Shown one piece after another: positions 1-5,159 of a stretch of 6,223 nucleotides of DNA. The position numbers and the translations under genes were made by a program. Source of the stretch: Clostridiales bacterium (GTDB lineage: Bacteria; Bacillota_B; Dehalobacteriia; UBA4068); NCBI GenBank assembly GCA_009782975.1, contig WRIA01000036.1, positions 1 through 6,223 of the forward strand, read 5' to 3'. The notes beneath the pieces were generated by a model. That model saw only the letters and a list, made by a program, of their open reading frames with translations, did no database searches and was not told where the DNA came from. Each line of letters starts with the position of its first letter. The first letter of the stretch is position 1.

Positions 1-1
1 C

Positions 2-418
2 ATAGTCTCGCTGCCGGAAGCCAGCCCGCATATGGAGATATCCCTTAAGCCGGAGCATCTGGGCAAGCTTATTATAGACCTGCGCCTGGGGGAAAACGGC
101 CTTACCGCCAAAATAGTGGCTGCTAACGAAAACGTGCGAAATCTGCTGGCCGCCCATATAGACAGGTTAAGCGATACCCTTACCCAGCGCGGCATAAACC
201 TGGAAAATGTGGAGGTCGTCTATACCGCTTTAAGCGATAAGGCCTTTGGACAACAACAGCCCGAAGGGCAAAAAGCACGGGAAAACTCCTCAAGGGAAAA
301 TGCCCGTATAAAACCGGCAGAAGCTCTTGGCAGCCTTCCCTGGGAAAACGTATACGACCTGCCCCTAATGGAAGTGGACCCGGATTGGGGTTTAAGCTCT
401 GTGGAATACCGGGCCTAA
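2..418 (+). CDS. fliK: Flagellar hook-length control protein FliK, C-terminal part (5' end outside window)
   Basis: The reading frame is open from base 2, so only the last 138 residues are seen and the start lies upstream; the ATG at 32 is internal. The visible part holds the conserved FliK C-terminal domain: LKPEHLGKLIIDLRL, then a strand with NGLTAKIVAANENVRNLL, then a helix ending TLTQRGINLENVEVVY. In the family this globular domain contacts FlhB to switch export from hook to filament substrates, while the missing N-terminal part acts as the molecular ruler. About 65 residues after the domain form a charged, probably flexible tail (QQQPEGQKARENSSRENARI). It ends 21 bases before flgD, consistent with one operon and with FliK acting on the hook built by the next two genes. 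The assignment rests on the domain motif plus context. Confidence 0.93.
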   Translation: MVSLPEASPHMEISLKPEHLGKLIIDLRLGENGLTAKIVAANENVRNLLAAHIDRLSDTLTQRGINLENVEVVYTALSDKAFGQQQPEGQKARENSSRENARIKPAEALGSLPWENVYDLPLMEVDPDWGLSSVEYRA

Positions 419-439
419 ACATGGGAAAGGAAGAAGCTT

Positions 440-1675
440 ATGGCTAACAGCTACGGTATCGGCAACACCTATATGGGCGCCGATTATAAAGATTATTTAA
501 ACGACCAGCGTTTGCGCAAGACCCAGTTGGGCAAGAACGATTTTCTTAACCTGCTGGCCGCGCAAATGCAGTACCAAAATCCGCTGGAACCGATGTCCGA
601 CACGGATTTTATAGCCCAGCTGGCTCAGTTTTCCGCCTTGGAGCAGATGGAGGCCATGAGTACCGCCATGATAGCCATGCAGGCATATAATATGGTGGGC
701 AAGCTGGTCTCCGCCAGCAACATCATGTGCGACGACGGCATAAGCCGCAACATAGACGGCTATGTGCAGTTTGTGGTGCAGAGGGAAGGCTCATATTGGG
801 CCAAGGTAGGCGATTATCTGGTGCCTGTTTCCCGCATAACGGATATATTCGATAAGCAAAGCATAAGCCCGGATAACCCGCTGGTAGGCGCGGCCCATCT
901 TATAGGCAGCACCGTTAAGGCTTATGTGGTGGAAACCGTGGACGGGCAGGAAAAAGTAGTATTCGACGACAACGGGGATCCCCAATACAAAAGCGGTATC
1001 GTAACCGGCCTGGCCGTTATAGACAATGTAGTAAAGGCCTATATAAAAGGCGCGGACGGCACGGAATTTACAGTTTCGGTAAATCACATCTTCGATATAC
1101 GCCAAAGCGCCTCCTCCCCGGCAACGGTTCCCCCGTCGGAAGAATACGCCTTTGTGCGCACCGACAGGCCCCTGGATTTTGCGATCTCCGGGAAAGGCTA
1201 TTTCGTGATAGAAACACCCCACGAAACAATGTATACCAAGTTCGGTAATTTCTTCATCAACGATGAGGATTATCTGGTGGATCCCGCAGGCCATTATGTT
1301 AAGGGCTACAGGGAAAACCCCGCTGACCCCGGCGCGCCGCTGTATGAGGCAGGCGGTACTCCCCCGGCCGGTTTGGATAGGCTGCTGTTAAGCTACGAAA
1401 ATGACGATGGCGTAATAAATCGGTATATGGAAATATACGTTGACAGTTACGGCAAAATTGTCGGCAAGAAGGATAACGGCGACATAGAAGTCATCGGATA
1501 CATGGCTGTAGCTACCTTCGGCAATAGCGGCGGCTTGCACAAGTTGGACGATAACAACTACATCGCTTCCGGCGACTCCGGCGATGCAAATATCCACCTG
1601 CCCAACAGTATGGAAACAGGTTCCGGGCAAATATACTCCGGTTTGCTGGAAATGCTAGTAACACCGGAAAAATGA
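440..1675 (+). CDS. flgD: Hook-capping protein FlgD fused to a hook (FlgE-like) core domain
   Basis: Residues 28-92 are a textbook FlgD N-terminus (LGKNDFLNLLAAQMQYQNP, then MSDTDFIAQLAQFSALEQM), the part that in the family caps the growing hook and guides FlgE subunits. Residues 85-137 and 154-220 look like two copies of the FlgD Tudor-like unit, each opening with a hydrophobic-(V/I)-G motif and closing with I-x-D-I. After a Ser/Pro linker (about 222-235), residues 238-405 match FlgE residues 85-254 of the next gene: 37 of 52 identical in the first block and 47 of 94, ungapped, in the last, counted by hand. The copy lacks the N- and C-terminal helices of a hook protein and stops six residues after the shared LEM. 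At 411 aa it is far longer than the roughly 140 aa I would expect in Bacillota. The start is the ATG after AAAGGAAG (425-432). What is seen is the fusion; a cap that carries a hook-like domain is inference. Confidence 0.9.
   Translation: MANSYGIGNTYMGADYKDYLNDQRLRKTQLGKNDFLNLLAAQMQYQNPLEPMSDTDFIAQLAQFSALEQMEAMSTAMIAMQAYNMVGKLVSASNIMCDDGISRNIDGYVQFVVQREGSYWAKVGDYLVPVSRITDIFDKQSISPDNPLVGAAHLIGSTVKAYVVETVDGQEKVVFDDNGDPQYKSGIVTGLAVIDNVVKAYIKGADGTEFTVSVNHIFDIRQSASSPATVPPSEEYAFVRTDRPLDFAISGKGYFVIETPHETMYTKFGNFFINDEDYLVDPAGHYVKGYRENPADPGAPLYEAGGTPPAGLDRLLLSYENDDGVINRYMEIYVDSYGKIVGKKDNGDIEVIGYMAVATFGNSGGLHKLDDNNYIASGDSGDANIHLPNSMETGSGQIYSGLLEMLVTPEK
692..850 (+). repeat. FlgD Tudor-like unit, copy 1 (protein-level repeat)
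   Basis: Encodes FlgD residues 85-137. It opens MVGKLVSA, contains GYVQFVVQ and the strand YWAKVGDYLVPVS, and closes with RITDIF. This follows the usual FlgD layout, where a (L/M)-(V/I)-G-K strand follows the capping helices. Compare with 899-1099. The resemblance is in the order of motifs, not in DNA identity, so the duplication is old or the match is structural only. Confidence 0.5.
899..1099 (+). repeat. FlgD Tudor-like unit, copy 2 (protein-level repeat)
   Basis: Encodes FlgD residues 154-220. It opens LIGSTVKAYVVE, has a longer acidic insert (VVFDDNGDPQY), then SGIVTGLAVIDN, a strand with VKAYIKGADGTEFTVSV and the closing NHIFDI. The opening, the G-x-V strand and the closing I-x-D-I match copy 1 in the same order. 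This is the copy that most resembles the usual FlgD C-terminal unit. Confidence 0.5.
1151..1654 (+). repeat. Hook-core domain copy inside flgD (paralogous to 1966-2475)
   Basis: Encodes FlgD residues 238-405, a FlgE/F/G-type central domain. It starts with RPLDFAISGKGYFVIETP, where FlgE has RPLDFMISGEGYFVIETP, and ends GSGQIYSGLLEM, where FlgE has GSGEILAGGLEM. The only indel is in the Pro/Ala-rich stretch around residues 290-311. Codons differ at many synonymous sites, so this is a diverged paralogue and not a recent duplication or an assembly echo. Confidence 0.88.
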
Positions 1676-1713
1676 TCTTAAACAATATCAATTGAATTGG
1701 AGGGATAAAGAAT

Positions 1714-2601
1714 ATGATGCGTTCCCTTTATTCCGGGGTATCCGGTTTAAAAAATCATCAGACACGCATGGACGTGATAGCAAATAACATCGCCAATGTA
1801 AACACAGTGGGTTACAAGACCAGCCGCGTGGTGTTTCAGGATATTTTCAGCCAGACCAGCCGTTCCGCCGCCGCCCCTTCCGGGGTAGTTGGCGGCACCA
1901 ACCCCATACAGGTAGGCCTGGGCGTTATCCTTTCCGCCATAGACGTGATCCACACGGAATCCGCTTTTGCCCGCAGCGACCGCCCGCTGGACTTTATGAT
2001 CTCCGGCGAAGGCTATTTTGTAATAGAGACCCCCAACGAAACCTTATATACAAGGGCCGGTAATTTTTACATAGACGACGAAAATTACCTGGTAAACTCC
2101 GCCGGTTATTATGTGCTGGGCTTTGCGGATGACGAACCTCCCACTGCCGCACCCCCTGTTTATGACCCTGCTACCCCGTTTATCCCCGACGACCTGAACA
2201 GGATAAAGGTAGCCTATGAGGACGATGACGGCAACGAAAGACGTTATATGAACATCTCCGTAGATAAAAACGGCGTGGTCTCCGGCAAAAACATCGACGA
2301 CGAAATAGAGATAATAGGCTATCTTTCCATTGCCACCTTTAACAATACCAGCGGCCTGGAAAAAGCGGGCGGCACCAACTACCGCGTTTCCAACAACTCC
2401 GGCGAGCCTACTATCTTCCTGCCCAACAGCAGGGAAATAGGCTCCGGAGAAATTCTGGCCGGCGGTCTGGAAATGTCCAATGTGGATCTAGCCAACGAAT
2501 TTACGGATATGATAATAACCCAGCGCGGCTTTCAGGCTAATTCCCGCAGCATAACTGTTTCCGACACCTTGCTGGAAGAGCTTATAAACCTTAAACGGTA
2601 A
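1714..2601 (+). CDS. flgE: Flagellar hook protein FlgE
   Basis: This is the structural subunit of the hook, exported through the flagellar secretion apparatus and polymerised under the FlgD cap. The N-terminus MMRSLYSGVSGLKNHQTRMD followed by VIANNIANVNTVGYK is the rod/hook family signature. Residues 85-254 form the central domain (RPLDFMISGEGYFVIETP). The C-terminal helix ANEFTDMIITQRGFQANSRS then ITVSDTLLEELINLKR ends as Bacillota FlgE proteins do. At 295 aa it is a small hook protein, but Bacillus subtilis FlgE is of similar size, so it is not truncated. FlgG is the main alternative; position after flgD and before flbD, and the ELINLKR end, favour FlgE. GGAGGG at 1699-1704 gives a 9-base spacing to ATG 1714 and 12 to ATG 1717, favouring 1714. 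The gap to flgD is 38 bases, too small for the extra small gene often found there. Confidence 0.93.
   Translation: MMRSLYSGVSGLKNHQTRMDVIANNIANVNTVGYKTSRVVFQDIFSQTSRSAAAPSGVVGGTNPIQVGLGVILSAIDVIHTESAFARSDRPLDFMISGEGYFVIETPNETLYTRAGNFYIDDENYLVNSAGYYVLGFADDEPPTAAPPVYDPATPFIPDDLNRIKVAYEDDDGNERRYMNISVDKNGVVSGKNIDDEIEIIGYLSIATFNNTSGLEKAGGTNYRVSNNSGEPTIFLPNSREIGSGEILAGGLEMSNVDLANEFTDMIITQRGFQANSRSITVSDTLLEELINLKR
1966..2475 (+). repeat. Hook-core domain of flgE (paralogous to 1151-1654)
   Basis: Encodes FlgE residues 85-254, the second member of the paralogous pair. Compared with the flgD copy, the middle linker (ADDEPPTAAPPVYDPATPF) is of different composition, while both flanking blocks align without gaps. 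This copy is the one joined to intact polymerisation helices. Confidence 0.88.
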
Positions 2602-2610
2602 GCGCAGGCA

Positions 2611-2682
2611 AAAAGTTTAACTTCCTAAATAAAATGTTTAACTTCCTAAACAAAATGTTTAACTTCGCAAACATTTTTAACA
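2611..2682 (+). repeat. Three-plus tandem ~21-bp repeats with internal dyads
   Basis: Units start at 2611 (20 bp), 2631 (21 bp) and 2652 (21 bp), with a decayed fourth from 2673. The shared core is AAAA(T)GTTTAACTTCCTAAA. Copy 2 contains a perfect dyad TGTTTA (2635-2640), ACTTCC, TAAACA (2647-2652). Copy 3 keeps TGTTT and AAACA, and copy 1 keeps TTTA and TAAA. The period is about two turns of the helix, so equivalent sites would face the same side of the DNA. This could be a regulator-binding cluster or plain slippage repeats; nothing in the sequence names a regulator. Confidence 0.75.
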
Positions 2683-2720
2683 CTACAACTTGCCCGAATC
2701 AGTTTGTAGACCGGGCGCAA
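2683..2720 (+). other. Two mutually exclusive small dyads
   Basis: CTACAACT (2683-2690) can pair with AGTTTGTAG (2701-2709) with one bulged T. TTGCCCG (2690-2696) can instead pair with CGG and GCAA within 2712-2720 with a 2-base bulge. The pairings compete. Each is short, so this may be chance; it is listed because it lies between the repeats and the strong hairpin. Confidence 0.25.
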
Positions 2721-2727
2721 TATCAGC

Positions 2728-2777
2728 TTTAAGCAAGTGGGGCGGGGGAAACGCTCCTCCCCCGCCCTTGCTTTAAA
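2728..2777 (+). promoter_or_regulatory. Strong GC-rich hairpin in the flbD leader (attenuator- or terminator-like, no U-tract)
   Basis: AAGCAAG (2731-2737) pairs with CTTGCTT (2767-2773) and GGCGGGGG (2741-2748) with CCCCCGCC (2759-2766), with a 3-base bulge TGG and a 10-base loop. TTT (2728-2730) and AAA (2775-2777) can extend it past a bulged T. The stem has at least 15 pairs, mostly G-C. Only TTT then AAAAC follows, so it is not a standard intrinsic terminator on the + strand, and the minus strand has no good T-run either. It ends 9 bases before the flbD ribosome binding site. A partial terminator, mRNA-processing or stability element between the hook genes and the motor genes is inference. 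Confidence 0.55.
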
Positions 2778-2782
2778 ACAAA

Positions 2783-2790
2783 AAGGCGGT
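2783..2790 (+). promoter_or_regulatory. Ribosome binding site of flbD (decides the start)
   Basis: AAGGCGGT differs by one base from the ideal AAGGAGGT and lies 6 bases before ATG 2797. It rules out the upstream GTG at 2737, which is buried in the hairpin stem and has no such site. Confidence 0.75.
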
Positions 2791-2796
2791 AAAAAG

Positions 2797-3015
2797 ATGA
2801 TACTTGTAACACGGCTAAACAAGGTGGAACAGTTTTACGTTAACGACGAAAAGATCGAGTTTATGGAGGAAACGCCGGATACCGTCATTTCTCTGGAATC
2901 GGGTAAAAAGATCGTGGTGCTGGAATCGGCGGAGGAAGTTATTTCCCGCATTGTGGAATTTAGGCAGCGCGTACCGGCCCTGCCGCCACACCGCAACCGA
3001 ACGGAAGAAGTATAA
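2797..3015 (+). CDS. flbD: Flagellar protein FlbD / SwrD family
   Basis: A 72-residue soluble protein. MILVTRLNKVEQFYVNDEKI followed by EFMEETPDTVISLESGKKIVV and ESAEEVISRIVEFRQR follows the small FlbD/SwrD family almost throughout: the TRLN start, the acidic TPDT motif, the G-K-K turn and the final helix. In B. subtilis the homologue SwrD is needed for full flagellar motor power. Its place directly before motA fits a role with the stator, though how it acts is not settled. The longer frame from GTG 2737 would add 20 residues (GRGKRSSPALALKQKGGKK) encoded by the hairpin and is not family-like, so I start at ATG 2797. It should not be confused with the unrelated Caulobacter regulator also called FlbD. 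It is 29 bases from motA. Confidence 0.9.
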   Translation: MILVTRLNKVEQFYVNDEKIEFMEETPDTVISLESGKKIVVLESAEEVISRIVEFRQRVPALPPHRNRTEEV

Positions 3016-3026
3016 GCCTGCTTAAT

Positions 3027-3034
3027 GGAGGTGG
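3027..3034 (+). promoter_or_regulatory. Ribosome binding site of motA
   Basis: GGAGGTGG precedes the GTG start at 3045. The spacing from GGAGGT is 12 bases, on the long side. An in-frame TAA at 3036 excludes any start further upstream in this frame, so GTG 3045 stands. Confidence 0.7.
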
Positions 3035-3044
3035 CTAAAGTAGC

Positions 3045-3854
3045 GTGGAAAAAACGACCTTAATAGGCATTATATCCGGCCTGCTATTTATTGTTATCAG
3101 CATTATGCTGGACGGCAGCGTTGGGGATTTTATCAACCTGCCCTCCGTATTCATCGTAATCGGCGGTGTTATCGCCGCCACCGTGGTCTCCTACCCCATG
3201 AAGGTGCTTACAAGCGTTGTTAAGGTAATGGGCAATGCCTTTAAGCAGCATAATGTGGATCTTAACGGGGATGTGGAGATGATAATACGCATAGCCAACA
3301 TCGCCCGCCGCGAAGGCATACTGGCCCTGGAAAACGTGGTAAACGATGAAAACGATCCCTTTTTACGCAAGGGCATAATGCTTATAGTGGACGGTACCGA
3401 CCCGGAGCTGGTGCGCGGCATTATGGAGACGGATCTTTCCCTGGTAAAGGAGCGTCACAGCCAGGGGCAATCCGTGCTTACATCTATGTCCAGTTACTCC
3501 CCGGCCTTCGGTATGATAGGCACGCTTATAGGCTTGATAAATATGCTTAAAAGCCTGGATGACCCGGACGCCCTGGGCCCCGCCATGGCGGTAGCCCTTA
3601 TAACCACCCTGTACGGCGTTATTTTGGCCAACCTGTTATTTACGCCGCTGGCCAAAAAGCTAAAATTCCAGGGAGACGAGGAATGCCTGCGCAAGGAATT
3701 GCTGCTGGAAGGTATGCTTTCTATCCAGGATGGGGAAAACCCCCGCATAATCCGGGAAAAGCTAAACGCCTTCCTCTCCGTATCCCAGATACAGGCTATA
3801 GAAGCCCAACAGCAAAACCAGCAACAAAACCCGCAGGACGCCCCGCAGGACTAG
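3045..3854 (+). CDS. motA: Flagellar stator protein MotA (sodium-type PomA/MotP-like features)
   Basis: An integral membrane protein of 269 aa that forms the ion-driven stator ring with MotB. Four membrane segments are visible at about residues 5-22, 32-50, 150-170 and 179-199, with the large cytoplasmic loop between the second and third. R88 and E96 in ARREGILALE match the charged torque residues R90 and E98 of E. coli MotA. P153 (YSPAFGMIG) and P201 (TPLAKKL) match its conserved prolines P173 and P222. T160 (MIGTLIG) and T188 (LITTLYG) correspond to PomA T158 and T186, which are linked to sodium coordination; proton-type MotA has alanines there. I therefore infer a sodium-type stator, moderately sure. 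The last 15 residues are a Gln/Asn-rich tail. The start is GTG. It is followed by motB after 58 bases. Confidence 0.94.
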   Translation: MEKTTLIGIISGLLFIVISIMLDGSVGDFINLPSVFIVIGGVIAATVVSYPMKVLTSVVKVMGNAFKQHNVDLNGDVEMIIRIANIARREGILALENVVNDENDPFLRKGIMLIVDGTDPELVRGIMETDLSLVKERHSQGQSVLTSMSSYSPAFGMIGTLIGLINMLKSLDDPDALGPAMAVALITTLYGVILANLLFTPLAKKLKFQGDEECLRKELLLEGMLSIQDGENPRIIREKLNAFLSVSQIQAIEAQQQNQQQNPQDAPQD

Positions 3855-3858
3855 TTAG

Positions 3859-3874
3859 CGGTATTCGGTTACCG
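3859..3874 (+). other. Small hairpin between motA and motB
   Basis: CGGTA (3859-3863) and TACCG (3870-3874) are perfect inverted arms around TTCGGT. It is short, but lies in the only gap between two genes needed in a fixed ratio. It may affect message stability or be chance. Confidence 0.25.
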
Positions 3875-3912
3875 TGGCTTATGCCTGCTATAACTGAAAA
3901 AGGAATGATATT

Positions 3913-4680
3913 ATGGGCAAAATGTCTCGCCGCCGCAGCGGCTCCAGCGAGGAAGAAGGCGGCGCATATTGGATGGATACCTACGGCGATATGGTTACGC
4001 TGCTGCTTACCTTCTTTGTGTTCCTTTTCGCCTTTTCCACCATAGATATCACCAAATGGCAAAATATAGTTGCCTCTTTTTCCGGCGCAAATTTTTCCGC
4101 TATGCCGGCCATAGATTTTTATACCGCCTCCGAGCCACCCGTACAGCCCTTTAGCTTTCGCACGGAGGAAGATGTAGAAAGTTCCAACAGCAAGATCAGC
4201 GAGGAAGATATGCGGATGTTCGAGGCCTTGCTGGCCAGCATCACCGAATATATAGATGACAACGAGCTGCAAGCGCAGGTTATAGCGCATCCCGAAACCA
4301 AAACCATAATCCTGCGTTTTTCCGATAACGTGCTGTTCACCTCCGGCAAAGCCGATCTGCTGCCGGCCTTCCGCTACACTATGGATCATGTTATAAGCCT
4401 GCTGGACAATCACATGGATATGATAGGCATGATACGCATAGAAGGGCATACCGACGATGTGCCCATACATAACGCTCAATTTGAGGATAACTGGGATCTT
4501 TCCAGCAAGCGCGCTACCAACGTGCTGCGATATTTTATAGATTCCGGCAACATAGACGTTACCAAGATATCCGTTACCGGTTACGGGGAATTCCACCCGG
4601 TTGATACCAATGAAACGGTGGAGGGCCGCTCTGCCAACCGGCGTGTGGATTTCGTTATAGAAAGCATAACTATACAGTAA
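3913..4680 (+). CDS. motB: Flagellar stator protein MotB
   Basis: The 255-residue partner of MotA, anchored in the membrane and bound to peptidoglycan. After a short basic and acidic cytoplasmic tail, residues 20-44 (YWMDTYGDMVTLLLTFFVF and on) are the single membrane helix, with D26 as the ion-carrying aspartate (E. coli D32). TKWQNIVASF just after it is where the plug lies in the family. Residues 120-250 form the OmpA-like peptidoglycan-binding domain: IILRFSDNVLFTSGKADLLP, IEGHTDDVPI, NWDLSSKRATNVLRYF, the GYGE turn and RSANRRVDFVI. All the expected elements are present and the length is usual. AAAGGAA at 3899-3905 lies 7 bases before ATG 3913; ATG 3922 is a less well placed alternative. 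It is followed by fliL after 15 bases, consistent with cotranscription. Confidence 0.95.
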   Translation: MGKMSRRRSGSSEEEGGAYWMDTYGDMVTLLLTFFVFLFAFSTIDITKWQNIVASFSGANFSAMPAIDFYTASEPPVQPFSFRTEEDVESSNSKISEEDMRMFEALLASITEYIDDNELQAQVIAHPETKTIILRFSDNVLFTSGKADLLPAFRYTMDHVISLLDNHMDMIGMIRIEGHTDDVPIHNAQFEDNWDLSSKRATNVLRYFIDSGNIDVTKISVTGYGEFHPVDTNETVEGRSANRRVDFVIESITIQ

Positions 4681-4695
4681 AGGATGGCGTAAACT

Positions 4696-5097
4696 ATGAA
4701 GAAAATCATTATCCTTGTAGTGGCGGTATTAGTTTTGGCCGGCGGGGCCGCCTACTTTTTCCTGCTTAAGCCAAAGCCGGAACCGCCCCCCGTCACCTTT
4801 TCTCCCGGGGATTATTTCGTAACCAATGTAAAGGATTCCAACCGCCTGCTTAAAGTTACCTTAGTCCTAATGGTAAGCGGCGATAAAGCTTACAAAAAAC
4901 TACCCCTTACCCTGGAGGAAAATATATCCAAGGTACGGGATATTATACTGTTTATCCTGCGGGATATGGGCGAGGAGGAAATACGCGCCAGCGGTGTGGA
5001 GGAGACCCTGCGCATAAAGATATGCGAGGGCTTAAACGAGACATTTGAAACAGACGGCATAATTGGTTTATGGTTCCGCGATTTTGTAATGCAGTAA
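4696..5097 (+). CDS. fliL: Flagellar basal body-associated protein FliL
   Basis: A single-pass membrane protein of 133 aa that in the family surrounds or supports the stator at the motor. Residues 4-24 are the membrane segment, after the positive start MKK. KPKPEPPP is a short proline-rich linker, and the rest is the periplasmic domain (external to the membrane here): YFVTNVKDSNRLLKVTLVLM, the charged helix ENISKVRDIILFILRDMG, and the end GLWFRDFVMQ, which resembles the I-x-x-V-x-F-x-D-F-V-x-Q end of FliL proteins. It is slightly short but complete. AAAGGA (4679-4684) overlaps the motB stop and lies 11 bases before ATG. The place between motB and fliM is the standard one. Low-complexity similarity to other single-span proteins is excluded by the C-terminal motif. 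Confidence 0.92.
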   Translation: MKKIIILVVAVLVLAGGAAYFFLLKPKPEPPPVTFSPGDYFVTNVKDSNRLLKVTLVLMVSGDKAYKKLPLTLEENISKVRDIILFILRDMGEEEIRASGVEETLRIKICEGLNETFETDGIIGLWFRDFVMQ

Positions 5098-5146
5098 TTA
5101 TTGTTTTAATAACCATTAACTATACACTATTCTCTGGTTTATGGTA

Positions 5147-5154
5147 GGGGGAGG
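5147..5154 (+). promoter_or_regulatory. Ribosome binding site of fliM (supports a TTG start)
   Basis: GGGGGAGG ends 5 bases before TTG 5160. The N-terminus read from this TTG (MSDILTQAEIDELL) is the expected FliM start, and no ATG or GTG nearby gives it. The 62-base gap before the gene otherwise holds only an AT-rich dyad, TTATT and AATAA at 5098-5112, next to the fliL stop. Confidence 0.75.
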
Positions 5155-5159
5155 CAACT

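Noticed and set aside
791..1294. A 167-codon minus-strand frame inside flgD
   Set aside because: Shadow of the FlgD coding sequence, with no ribosome binding site or family motif; the sense frame is well supported.
2683..2716. An H-type pseudoknot from the CTACAACT stem and GCCCG/CGGGC pairing
   Set aside because: Only two bases would have to cross an 8-bp stem, which is not sterically plausible; simple competing hairpins are more likely.
2737..2796. A longer flbD from GTG 2737
   Set aside because: The extra 20 residues are encoded by the hairpin, are not family-like, and the good ribosome binding site fits ATG 2797.
2602..2796. A promoter (sigma-A or motility sigma type) before flbD
   Set aside because: I found AT-rich stretches such as TAAAAT at 2630 but no matching -35 at a proper distance and no GCCGATAA-type element, so none is called.
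3796..4596. A long open frame on the minus strand (266 codons) across motB
   Set aside because: It lies opposite motB, which has full family motifs. The antisense product has no recognisable domain and reads as the complement of motB codons.
5064..5145. Direct repeat TGGTTTATGGT at 5064-5074 and 5135-5145
   Set aside because: Eleven bases, one copy inside fliL codons and the other just before the fliM ribosome binding site, with no flanking mobile-element signs; chance is adequate.
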